A stretch of 64,000 bases of DNA from an uncultured Opitutia bacterium (GTDB taxonomy: Bacteria; Verrucomicrobiota; Verrucomicrobiia; Opitutales; Opitutaceae): positions 186,001 to 250,000 of the forward strand of contig CAIONS010000056.1 of NCBI GenBank assembly GCA_903859715.1, given 5' to 3'. Of the stretch, positions 16,836 to 24,785 are shown one piece after another. The translations under genes were made by a program, and so were the position numbers. The notes beneath the pieces are model-generated. The model saw only the letters and a list, made by a program, of their open reading frames with translations, did no database searches and was not told where the DNA came from. Each line of letters starts with the position of its first letter. The first letter of the stretch is position 1.

Positions 16836-18254
16836 TCAGACGAATTTGATCTTCCGCATGGCGAAGAGCACCATGCGGAGCAGCAGCCATCCATGGCTCC
16901 AGCGCTGGATATTGGTGGTGCCGTAGGTCCGCTCGCGGTAGCGGATGGGCACGTCGGCGATCTTCAGGTTCAGCTTCGCGGCGCCGAAGAGCAGGTCGAA
17001 GTCGCCGAAAGGATCGAAATCGCCGAAGTAGGCCCGGTTGGCAGCGATCCGATCATAATGCGTACGGGACAGCACCTTGGTGCCACAGAGCGTGTCCTTC
17101 ACGGGCTGACCGAGCAGCCAGGTAAAGATGATCCCAAACGTCTTGTTCGCGCACAGATTGAGAAACTGCATCGCCTCCTCGTCCATGGGATAGACGAGCC
17201 GCACGCCGTTCGCGAACTCCGCGTGGCCGCTGGCAATGACGTCATAGAACTTCACCAGTTCCTCGGGTGGCATGGTGAGGTCCGCGTCGAGGATCATCAG
17301 GATGTCGCCCGTCGCGGCCGCAAAACCCATCCGCACGGCATCACCCTTGCCGCGTCCGGTCTGCTGCATGATCTTGATCTTCCGGCCGGGATTTTCCTTT
17401 GCGACCTGCTGAATCCGGACCCAGGTGTCATCCCGGGAGTGACCTTCGACAAAGATGAGCTCGGTGCCGGCTCCCAGTTCGGCGGTGCGTTGCACGGCGG
17501 CCGCGATGTTGCCGGCTTCATTGCGGGCGGGGATGATAACGGAGACCGTGCGGACCCGCGACGCCATCGGGCGCACCGGGCGAGCCACGCAGAAAACGGT
17601 CAGGCAGAACCAGCCGAGCAACGGCGCCAGCCACCGATTGACCAGAGCTTCCAAGCCGAGGCAATTTACCGGGATGAGCAGATGGGGCTGGAAGAGGACG
17701 GGACTCCAGTCGGCCAGCTGCAGGAGGTTGCGCACATCTGCGGTCGTCAGCCAGCTGCTCTGTGGCTGGGCGGATTTCAGTCCGGCCAGCCGGCCGAGGG
17801 AAAGCAACGGGCGCCAAAGGGAGGAGTGATAATTGAGAATCAGCCGGGTATCGGCATGGGAGACCGACTGCAGTTGTTCGAACAGTTGCTGGACATCGGC
17901 GGCGAGGTTCAGCGTGTCGGATACAATGATGTAATCGAAACGACCGTGGAGTTTGAGCTCCTCTCCAGCCTGGACATGGAATTCCGCCCCGGGCACGCGG
18001 GCGCGGGCAGCGGCGACCTGCACGGAGGAGAGATCGACGCCGATCTTGCGAGCGGCGTGCACGCGGGCGAGGAGCTCTCCTGAGCCACAGCCGACTTCCA
18101 GCACGGAGGCACCCGCGGGGATGAGCAGGTTGTAATAGTGGGCCAACAGCCTGCGATAGCTGCGCGCAGCAGCCGTGGGCTCGGTGGGTGCCGCGTCATA
18201 GAAGGCGCGGATCTTCTCGAGATGATCGCGCGTGATCTCTGAAAGGGAGGACAT
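16836..18254 (-). CDS. Methyltransferase-glycosyltransferase (GT2) fusion
   Basis: This 472-residue protein joins two domains. Residues 1-~215 are a class I methyltransferase, with motif I SVLEVGCGSGELLARV near 50-65 and YIIVSDTLN as the post-II strand. Residues ~235-472 are a GT2 domain of the DPM1/GtrB type: VSVIIPARNEAGNIAAAV, then ILDADLTMPPEELVKFYD with the DxD, then GTKVLSRTHY and FGDFDLLFGAAK. The protein ends in a basic, partly hydrophobic segment (HGWLLLRMVLFAMRKIKFV) that could touch the membrane, but there is no two-helix anchor like that of full GtrB. Both halves look intact, so this is a real fusion and not a run-on. A polyprenyl-phosphate sugar product is inferred. Confidence 0.85.
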   Translation of the reverse strand: MSSLSEITRDHLEKIRAFYDAAPTEPTAAARSYRRLLAHYYNLLIPAGASVLEVGCGSGELLARVHAARKIGVDLSSVQVAAARARVPGAEFHVQAGEELKLHGRFDYIIVSDTLNLAADVQQLFEQLQSVSHADTRLILNYHSSLWRPLLSLGRLAGLKSAQPQSSWLTTADVRNLLQLADWSPVLFQPHLLIPVNCLGLEALVNRWLAPLLGWFCLTVFCVARPVRPMASRVRTVSVIIPARNEAGNIAAAVQRTAELGAGTELIFVEGHSRDDTWVRIQQVAKENPGRKIKIMQQTGRGKGDAVRMGFAAATGDILMILDADLTMPPEELVKFYDVIASGHAEFANGVRLVYPMDEEAMQFLNLCANKTFGIIFTWLLGQPVKDTLCGTKVLSRTHYDRIAANRAYFGDFDPFGDFDLLFGAAKLNLKIADVPIRYRERTYGTTNIQRWSHGWLLLRMVLFAMRKIKFV

Positions 18255-18255
18255 T

Positions 18256-19023
18256 TTAGGGGGAATTTTTTTCGAGTACGACCAGCAGGCGGGCGGCGAA
18301 CGCGCGGGGAAAAGGCGCGGTCAGCCAGTCCAGCCCACGCATGAGTCCGTGCAGGAACCGGCCGCCAAGCCGCGGCCCGGAAAATCCGCCCGAAGCGAAG
18401 TACGCGAACGACGCGATGGGCTGCACTTCATCGATCCGCCAGCCGGCGAGCCGGGGACGGGCTTCGCCCCACCAAAACAGGCGCGTGGCCGAGCCCTGCG
18501 CGGCATAGTAATCCGCATCCTTCGCCGAGAAGCCCGCGGGGGCTTCCCAAGTGAGCTCATCGCGCAGTCCCACCGGCTCATGGTGAAAAGTCTGGTAGAT
18601 GAACCGGCCGCTCCAGCTGGCGGCGGGCTCAAAGAGGATCAGCCGTCCGTGCGGCGCGAGCACGCGCCGGAATTCCTGGAGGGCCGTGCCGGGATAACGG
18701 AGGTGATGCCACACATCAAAAAGGATGAGGTGCGAGACACTGCCGTCGGCAAAGCTCAGGCGGTAGGCGTTTTCCTGGCGGTCCAGCCAGGGATTTGGGA
18801 AGAGGTCGGTGGTGATGCACTGCGGGATGATCTCCTTGATGGCTCCCATGCCCGAGCCGAGTTCCACGATGAGGCCGGGCTGGCTGGGATCGATCCGGGC
18901 GGCAATGGTACGGTAGAAATCACGATAGATATCCTGCAGGAGCGGCTTGTGCTGCCAGGCTTGGCGGTTGCGCTGGATCTCGATGTTATGCTGCTCGAGG
19001 GGCAGCGCCTCAGTGGTCTTCAT
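18256..19023 (-). CDS. Class I SAM-dependent methyltransferase
   Basis: From the ATG at 19021..19023 the protein is 255 residues, with motif I LIVELGSGMGAIKEI near 51-65, an acidic strand at CITTDLFPNPWLD and a motif IV-like LILFDVWHHLRYP. A purine-rich GGGG stretch lies about 10 bp before this ATG. A longer form starting from TTG at 19152, which overlaps the stop of the upstream gene (TTGA), would add 43 poorly structured residues; coupling makes it possible. The fold is the Methyltransf_11 type used on small molecules and sugars. The target is unknown. Confidence 0.78.
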   Translation of the reverse strand: MKTTEALPLEQHNIEIQRNRQAWQHKPLLQDIYRDFYRTIAARIDPSQPGLIVELGSGMGAIKEIIPQCITTDLFPNPWLDRQENAYRLSFADGSVSHLILFDVWHHLRYPGTALQEFRRVLAPHGRLILFEPAASWSGRFIYQTFHHEPVGLRDELTWEAPAGFSAKDADYYAAQGSATRLFWWGEARPRLAGWRIDEVQPIASFAYFASGGFSGPRLGGRFLHGLMRGLDWLTAPFPRAFAARLLVVLEKNSP

Positions 19024-19148
19024 GGAGCCAATGCCCCCCGGCTTGGTGTCCGACGACCGCCGGCCGGGCTCGATCCAAGCCGGGCGCAGCACGTCGTTCG
19101 TGAGGTGAAGTGCATGGATAAGGCGGACATCGATGAGGGCACAGCCGG

Positions 19149-21641
19149 TCAATTGGTGAAATCGTCGGCGGTGAGCACAAGCTCATAAACCCACAATGTA
19201 TCACCCGGCTGCAGGCTCTCGCTGGTGAACTGGATCGTCCCGCGGGATTCCCCCAGAGGGATTTCCGCCCACTGGATATCCGCCGGCGGTGCGAGGATGG
19301 ACGTCTGCCAGAGCGGTGGGACCCCGGCTTCCGGCCCGCCCACGAATTTCATGACGCAGGCCGGAGGGCGGGGCGTGCTGCCGGCGGCTGGTTCCCGCAG
19401 TACACCCAGGTGCAGGGTTCTTTGCCCGCGAGCATGGTCCAGGCTGAGGGTGAATCCCACGGTGGCCGGAGCGGAGCCGGCGGGCCGAAGGGCAAAGCGC
19501 CGGGGATATCTTTCCTGACCGGAACTGAGGCTCCACTCGGGTCGGGCGCCGATGAAATTAAGGTCGCCTGCGGCGGTGAGCTGGGTGGCGGACTTGGCCA
19601 ACGGGAAGATCACCTTCTTCCCGAGATCGTAGGCGTGGCCATCGGCGGTCAGGGGAATGAACGCCTGGACCGCGGACACCTCGACATAGTAGGGCAGGTT
19701 GCTCACTTGGGCGGTGTCAGGGAAGGACCGGACGACCCAGGCGCCCTGGCGCCCCATCCACTCCCGCTCCGGCAGGTGCCGGGGAATCTCGACGTCGAAT
19801 CGACGCGGGTTCATGAGCACAGGCCGGACAAAATCCTGCCGGTAAAGGAGCAGGACGCAGCGTTGCTGACCGGGGAGGTTCCAGACGAAACCGGAGCTCA
19901 TGGCCGTGACGACCAACCGGGCGCCGGCATGGGCGTTGAGGTGAATCATCAGGTCATTCTGGTCTTTCACAGGCTGGGCATCGTGGACCGGACCGAGTCC
20001 GGCCAGCGCCGTGAGTGCCGGATAGGCCACGGGCCGGGCGCGGGAGAGCGCGATCATGCGTGAGCCGACGATGACGGCGCCAGTGGCGAGCAGCAGTCCC
20101 AGCGCGAGCCCGGCCCCGCTGAGGAAAATTTTCACGAGCCGGAGCGCCACCGGCGACGAGCGGGTCAGCCAAGTCTGGCTTGCCCCGGCGACGGAAGCCG
20201 GGGCGGGGCGAATTTTTCCTTGGGTGATGGCGCCCAACACGCCGATCACGAGGAGGTCTGAGACAAAGAAGAACTGAAAACCGAGCCGGTAACCGAGTGC
20301 ATTGAGGTCAAGCACAGGGCCGAGCGGAGGCCCCCAGGTACCGCCGATCAGATAAAGCGCCGCGACGCCCACCCACCAAAATGCTGCCCAGAGGAAACCC
20401 GCGCGGCGGTTGAAAAACAACGCCAGGAAGCCGACGGCACTGGCTCCGATGACGGCCCAAGGTTGAAGTTCGGGATGCGCCGCCCAAACCCAGCCGAGCC
20501 CGCCGACCACGACGGCTGCGGCCCAGCGCCTTCGCCACAGGGCGACGGCGAACAAGACGAGGACCAGGGCCCATTTCGCGTGGGTCCGGGCGATCTTGGT
20601 TTCCCCCATGGAATAAGTGCAACGATCCGAAGTGTACCCGGCAAGCTGGACCGAATGGGGCCACAGTCGCGCAAGATGATAGCGCCAGTAGCGGCGGTAG
20701 TTTTCCTGTGTCAGGATCCAGAATTCGGCGTTCATCTGCCGGGCATCGGGGTTGGCGACATGGAAGTGTTCCTGGGCCGATATTTGAACCTTGGTAAACA
20801 TGTCACCCCGCCAGACTTGGATCTGCGGATCGCTGGCGGCATAAAAAGTCGAAGCATCCTGACTGGCACCGGTCAGGGCGAAATTTCCCGTGGTGGCGGC
20901 CATCACACCCATCCACGCGAGCGTCGGGACCATGAAGGCGACGAGCATCACGCTGACGCCCAGCGCGGCTTGCCGCCATTTTCCCCACGACGCGGCGATC
21001 ACCGCGATGACCGCCGGCACGATGAAAGGCGTCACCAGCGGGCGGGTGAGCGAGCCGCAGGAAAACAACAGGCCGAACAGGATGATCCATCCCGGTTTCA
21101 GCTGGCCGCGGACTCCGGCGATGAGCGCCAGCAGGGCGGCAAGATTGAGGATCATCCCGAGACCGTCGGACGTGGACACTGCGATCCACTCGGCGGTGAA
21201 GGGATTGAACACGAGGAACAGTCCGGTGGCCGCAGCGGCGATGCGCCCCACGGTGTCGCGCAGGGAAAGATAAAGACCGCCGGCGGTGATCAAAAACAAC
21301 CCGAGCAGGATCTGGTGAAAGACGTGGTAGTCCGGGCCGCAGACCGCCGCCACCAGCCCGCCAAAAACGGCATACCCCATGCGATAAGTCAGGTTGGGGT
21401 TCTCGGCGATGATCCCGTGGGAGAAATGCAATGCGCCATTCCACCAGAATTCAGCGTCACCATACTGGGCGTTGCCCACATAGGTATTGCGGGCCCAGTG
21501 AGGGGCGTCGCGCAGGTAGAAAAATCCGGCGATGATCAGCGCGGCGCAAAAGAGAAAATCGACCCAGCTGACCTCCAGCCACGGCTGACGACTCGGGTCG
21601 GATGCCTGCCCGGGCGGGGATGTCAGGCTGGCATCCGACAT
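19149..21641 (-). CDS. Large polytopic membrane protein with soluble C-terminus, GT-C-like
   Basis: This 830-residue protein has about 12 hydrophobic helices between residues ~28 and ~560, then a soluble region of ~270 residues with beta-rich character, probably periplasmic. The first loop has WARNTYVGNAQYGDAEFWWN, with acidic residues where GT-C enzymes hold theirs. No named family was recognised. Its ATG lies inside the decayed copy of a duplicated microprotein gene (repeat 21615..21730), and its first codons (MSDASLTSP) have a counterpart, MSDSNLTSP, at the intact copy near 22987. The start therefore appears inherited from an older gene arrangement. A membrane glycosyltransferase for polysaccharide side chains is inferred. 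Confidence 0.6.
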   Translation of the reverse strand: MSDASLTSPPGQASDPSRQPWLEVSWVDFLFCAALIIAGFFYLRDAPHWARNTYVGNAQYGDAEFWWNGALHFSHGIIAENPNLTYRMGYAVFGGLVAAVCGPDYHVFHQILLGLFLITAGGLYLSLRDTVGRIAAAATGLFLVFNPFTAEWIAVSTSDGLGMILNLAALLALIAGVRGQLKPGWIILFGLLFSCGSLTRPLVTPFIVPAVIAVIAASWGKWRQAALGVSVMLVAFMVPTLAWMGVMAATTGNFALTGASQDASTFYAASDPQIQVWRGDMFTKVQISAQEHFHVANPDARQMNAEFWILTQENYRRYWRYHLARLWPHSVQLAGYTSDRCTYSMGETKIARTHAKWALVLVLFAVALWRRRWAAAVVVGGLGWVWAAHPELQPWAVIGASAVGFLALFFNRRAGFLWAAFWWVGVAALYLIGGTWGPPLGPVLDLNALGYRLGFQFFFVSDLLVIGVLGAITQGKIRPAPASVAGASQTWLTRSSPVALRLVKIFLSGAGLALGLLLATGAVIVGSRMIALSRARPVAYPALTALAGLGPVHDAQPVKDQNDLMIHLNAHAGARLVVTAMSSGFVWNLPGQQRCVLLLYRQDFVRPVLMNPRRFDVEIPRHLPEREWMGRQGAWVVRSFPDTAQVSNLPYYVEVSAVQAFIPLTADGHAYDLGKKVIFPLAKSATQLTAAGDLNFIGARPEWSLSSGQERYPRRFALRPAGSAPATVGFTLSLDHARGQRTLHLGVLREPAAGSTPRPPACVMKFVGGPEAGVPPLWQTSILAPPADIQWAEIPLGESRGTIQFTSESLQPGDTLWVYELVLTADDFTN

Positions 21642-21730
21642 AGACGAAGGGAATGGCGGACAGGGTGAGGCAAGGGAGATTTACACTGCATCCGATGCCT
21701 GGGGGCATGCCGAGGCAAAATTTCAAGGAA
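21615..21730. repeat. Direct repeat copy A (decayed microprotein gene)
   Basis: This copy matches the copy at 22961..23075 in the same orientation. The core 21615..21673 matches 54 of 59 bases, counted by eye, and a second block at 21705..21730 matches GCATGCCGAGGCA..ATTT..AAGGAA. On the minus strand it still encodes LKFCLGM and IPFVYVG of the 40-residue microprotein, but it lacks a usable start, has an indel near 21724 and has lost the stop codon. The two copies bracket the acyltransferase-3 gene. Confidence 0.8.
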
Positions 21731-21798
21731 GGCTTTCACTTGGCTGCAGCATTTGGCCGGGCAGCCGGCGGGCCTTCGTTTCGCTTCAATCACCATTC

Positions 21799-22881
21799 TT
21801 ATCTGGCATAGAATCGCCGGATGCCGGCATTCAAGGGCTCGGTGACGAAACGGGAGAGCGCAGCGCCGAACGAATAAAGCAGCGCCAGCATGATGACCGA
21901 TGTTGTCAAATGCGCCAAGCCTTCGGGTGCACCCAGCGTTCTCAGCAAGCTGAGACCGGCTGGCATCAGGGCAAGAATCAGGGCGACATGAAAAACATAG
22001 ATCTCGTAGCTCACTCGGCCGAGGGCGGTGATGGGCCATCCGACCCGATTGGGGCGATGAACGGGCTTGGCACTCGCCGCGCCGATCAGAAACAGGGCGG
22101 TCCCCAGCCCGAGCCCGGTGGGTGCCAGCGTAAAATTTTGCCGGACTTGGAAATGGACGAAAATATACAGGATGATCGCACCCCCGGCGGCCCGGAGCGG
22201 CCAGCTGAAGGCGGAGAGTTGCGCCCGGCAATGATCGAGCGCGAGCGCGGCCAGACATCCCATGGCCAGCAGGTCAGCGGCGCCCCAGAAGCTGAAAATA
22301 CCGGCGAAGCCTTCCCGTTCGAACGGTCCACCGATAATGAGGCCCGCGAGCACCGTTAGGAGCACGGTTCGGCGTCGCGTCAGGAAGCAAACCAGAGGGA
22401 AGGTCAGATAGAATATTTCCTCGATGGAAAGGGACCACAATGGAGCCCAGTGGGTTAAGCCCGGAGCGTTCGCGACAAAGTAGTAGGAGTTGTAGTGAAA
22501 TGTCAGCGCGGCGTAGACACTGCCCCAGAGCAGTTCCTTGCTCGGCGGGGTAAAGCTTGGAAGCCCAGCGTAACCGAGGGGGACCATGATCGCGATGAAG
22601 AGCAGGAGGCACGGTAAAATGCGGGCCACTCGCATGGCGTAGAACTGGCCAAAGTCGATCCGGGCCGGCTCACCATAACGCCGCAACGCATTGCCCGTGA
22701 TGAGAAATCCCGAGATGACAAAAAACATGGCGACACCGAAATAGCCCTTGTCGAGGACGGCTGACGAAAACCAGTTTGCGGTCGGGCCGGCCGAGGGAAC
22801 CTGAAACAGGCCGTGCGTGCATAAGACGGAAAAAATACAGACGCCACGGAGGCCGTCGATCCACGCATTCCGATGCGCCAT
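21799..22881 (-). CDS. Acyltransferase 3 family membrane protein
   Basis: About 360 residues from the ATG at 22879..22881; an ATG eight codons upstream (22905) is an alternative. About ten hydrophobic helices are present. The family signature is at the N-terminus: WIDGLRGVCIFSVLCTHGLF, with the DGLRG arginine and the His about 13 residues later, then FFVISGFLI and the SIEEIFYL segment. Such proteins acylate sugars using acyl-CoA from the cytoplasm. It lies between two direct repeats that carry an intact and a decayed copy of a microprotein gene, so it may be a late insertion in the polysaccharide locus. O-acetylation of the exported glycan is likely. Confidence 0.87.
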   Translation of the reverse strand: MAHRNAWIDGLRGVCIFSVLCTHGLFQVPSAGPTANWFSSAVLDKGYFGVAMFFVISGFLITGNALRRYGEPARIDFGQFYAMRVARILPCLLLFIAIMVPLGYAGLPSFTPPSKELLWGSVYAALTFHYNSYYFVANAPGLTHWAPLWSLSIEEIFYLTFPLVCFLTRRRTVLLTVLAGLIIGGPFEREGFAGIFSFWGAADLLAMGCLAALALDHCRAQLSAFSWPLRAAGGAIILYIFVHFQVRQNFTLAPTGLGLGTALFLIGAASAKPVHRPNRVGWPITALGRVSYEIYVFHVALILALMPAGLSLLRTLGAPEGLAHLTTSVIMLALLYSFGAALSRFVTEPLNAGIRRFYAR

Positions 22882-22960
22882 GGATACTGCTTCAGTTTCT
22901 TGCATCGAACGCCAATGGCTCCCTTCTGGTGCAGCTGGAGCACACCCTGACGCGGCCGGA

Positions 22961-23075
22961 CGGGGATGTCAGGTTAGAATCCGACATAGACGAAGGGAAT
23001 GGCGGGCAGGGTGATGCAATAAATGATGAAGATGCAGCCGAAGCCGACCAGCATGCCGAGGCAGAATTTAAGGAA
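22961..23075. repeat. Direct repeat copy B (overlaps intact microprotein gene)
   Basis: This is the partner of the repeat at 21615..21730, in the same orientation, with a 59-base core at 22961..23019. The start-to-start distance between copies is 1346 bp. This copy contains most of the intact 40-codon gene at 22974..23096 and, overlapping its 3' end, an ATG at 22985..22987 opening MSDSNLTSPSG, the equivalent of the start of the membrane protein at 19149..21641. Confidence 0.8.
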
Positions 23076-23096
23076 AAGCTGACGGAATTGTTTCAT
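22974..23096 (-). CDS. 40-residue membrane microprotein
   Basis: This short frame runs from ATG at 23094..23096 to TAA at 22974..22976, 9 bp after the SGNH-type gene. The product begins MKQFRQLFLKFCLGMLVGFG and ends LPAIPFVYVGF, with one hydrophobic segment of ~25 residues. No family was recognised. Two things support it as a real gene: the tight spacing after the AlgJ-like gene, and a second, decayed copy at 21615..21730 that keeps the same residues in the LKFCLGM and IPFVYVG motifs. A small partner of the MBOAT/SGNH acylation pair is a guess from context. Confidence 0.65.
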   Translation of the reverse strand: MKQFRQLFLKFCLGMLVGFGCIFIIYCITLPAIPFVYVGF

Positions 23097-23105
23097 GAGC
23101 GAGGA

Positions 23106-24785
23106 CTATTGGATGGTCAGCGGGCCCAGATAAACCCAGTCACGGTTGCTCTGTCCGCTTTTCCCCGGGCCGACGAATACCTCGATTTCGGCACCCGGGG
23201 AAACATCGAACGCGACCTCAACCGGCAGGATGACGCGGTCGGCGGGCCGGTTCAGCGGGTCGATGGTGCGGTCATAGACGACGGACCGGTGGCCGTCTGT
23301 ACTGAGCAGGGCGACTTCCAGCTGAACGCCGTCGGTGGCCTCGACGGCTGGAAGATGCTCGTAGGCGGCGGGATTGAAATGCGCGGACGTGCGCAGCACA
23401 TGATGGCCGGCGGTGACTTGGAAGCGCAGCCGGGTATCGGGATGGGCGAAGTAGAATTCTCCGTAAAGGGCGGGACCATAGGTGGAATAAAACCGCGATG
23501 GCCGGGGGGCCATGAGCCGGAAGGGTTCCATTTGGTAGGGCCGGAGTGAACGGGTCTCACACCATCTGCCGGCCATGATCTCGGGCAATTTCTCCGCACC
23601 CGGGTTCGCCGGATCAAACCAGCCGCCCTTGCCCAGTAAATTTCCCGCCACGGCCTCGGCCACGCGCTGCTGGCCGTGGGGCGTCATATGGCCGAGATCA
23701 ATGAAGTCCTCGACCTGCATCAGTCCATTGGATCCCGAATAAGATACCCAGCGCAGGTTGGGGATCCGGGCCATGTCCGCGCGCAGCTGATCCCAGATGG
23801 TCCGCCAAATGTTCATGGCAGTGGCATCCTGATGGGGAGCGTAATAGGGATTGAAATCGCCACTCAGCACGAGCAAGTGGCTCCGGAGGCGGGAAGGATA
23901 CATTTCCTCAAAGTATGCGGCGCGCTCCTGCCACGGCCGTTGAATGTAAGTGTGGCGTGCCCCGAGGTGGGCGAGAAAAAAACCACTCATCTGGTCGGCC
24001 GTCCCGGCGGTGGTGGGCGGGATGAATTTATCCATCGTGACATCGGACTCGGCGGCCTCGCTCAGCGGCTGAATTTCGACCTGGCGGTTTGAGTTCACCA
24101 ACGGCCGGCCCAGCCAGCGATAACGGATCCAGTTTCCGGCATCGAGATAGTGGGTCAGGATATCGAGGCCGGCCAACACGAAGGTATAGCGTTCCTCCGG
24201 CGACGTGACGGGAACGATTTTAAAGGAGTGATGGACCGCGGGATTATTGTCCCCGTCGCGCAGGGCGATTTCCGAGGTCAGCCACATGTGAAATGGATGA
24301 CGCACGCCCACCTCGCTGGAAAAATGCCACTGCACGATATAGTAGGCGGCCGGAAATTTTGCCTGCAGATGATGAAAGAGAAAAGGTCCCATGAGGTCGC
24401 CGGCGTTTTGGGCGTAATTTACCACGCGTACGCGGGCATTCACGGCTTGAAGGCGTTGCTCAAGCTGCCGGGTCCAGACGGCGTCGCCCACTGCGCCGGT
24501 GCCGCGGATGGAGGAGTCGCCAAAGACCACGATGGGAATATAACCGTCCCTCAAGAGATCGTGGATGGGCTGCTCATAGGCGCGCAGGGAGGCAAAGTAA
24601 GCGGACTCGTATGACTGCCAGTAATTGGCCCGGCGCAGCTGGGGGGAGAAGACCGGTGCCGGCGGAATCTGCCGGACCAGGAGAATCGCGGACACGAAGC
24701 CGGCAAGAAACACCGTGGTCGAAAGCCTGGCCCAATTCCGCGTGGCGCGGGTGGCGGAAGAGGAGGAAGGGCCGGCGGGGTTCAT
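23106..24785 (-). CDS. SGNH hydrolase-like protein of the AlgJ/AlgX type
   Basis: From the ATG at 24783..24785, overlapping the MBOAT stop by four bases, the protein is 559 residues. An N-terminal membrane anchor (TTVFLAGFVSAILLV) precedes a periplasmic SGNH domain: the Ser block is VVFGDSSIRG (near 87-96), an Asn block is NYAQNAGDL, and the Asp/His block is FIDLGHMTPHGQQRVAEAV. The C-terminal ~150 residues look beta-rich and may bind carbohydrate. Pairs of MBOAT and SGNH proteins O-acetylate exopolysaccharides, as in alginate and cellulose modification. A frame extending to 24851 exists, but the overlapped ATG is the more natural start. Confidence 0.8.
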   Translation of the reverse strand: MNPAGPSSSSATRATRNWARLSTTVFLAGFVSAILLVRQIPPAPVFSPQLRRANYWQSYESAYFASLRAYEQPIHDLLRDGYIPIVVFGDSSIRGTGAVGDAVWTRQLEQRLQAVNARVRVVNYAQNAGDLMGPFLFHHLQAKFPAAYYIVQWHFSSEVGVRHPFHMWLTSEIALRDGDNNPAVHHSFKIVPVTSPEERYTFVLAGLDILTHYLDAGNWIRYRWLGRPLVNSNRQVEIQPLSEAAESDVTMDKFIPPTTAGTADQMSGFFLAHLGARHTYIQRPWQERAAYFEEMYPSRLRSHLLVLSGDFNPYYAPHQDATAMNIWRTIWDQLRADMARIPNLRWVSYSGSNGLMQVEDFIDLGHMTPHGQQRVAEAVAGNLLGKGGWFDPANPGAEKLPEIMAGRWCETRSLRPYQMEPFRLMAPRPSRFYSTYGPALYGEFYFAHPDTRLRFQVTAGHHVLRTSAHFNPAAYEHLPAVEATDGVQLEVALLSTDGHRSVVYDRTIDPLNRPADRVILPVEVAFDVSPGAEIEVFVGPGKSGQSNRDWVYLGPLTIQ

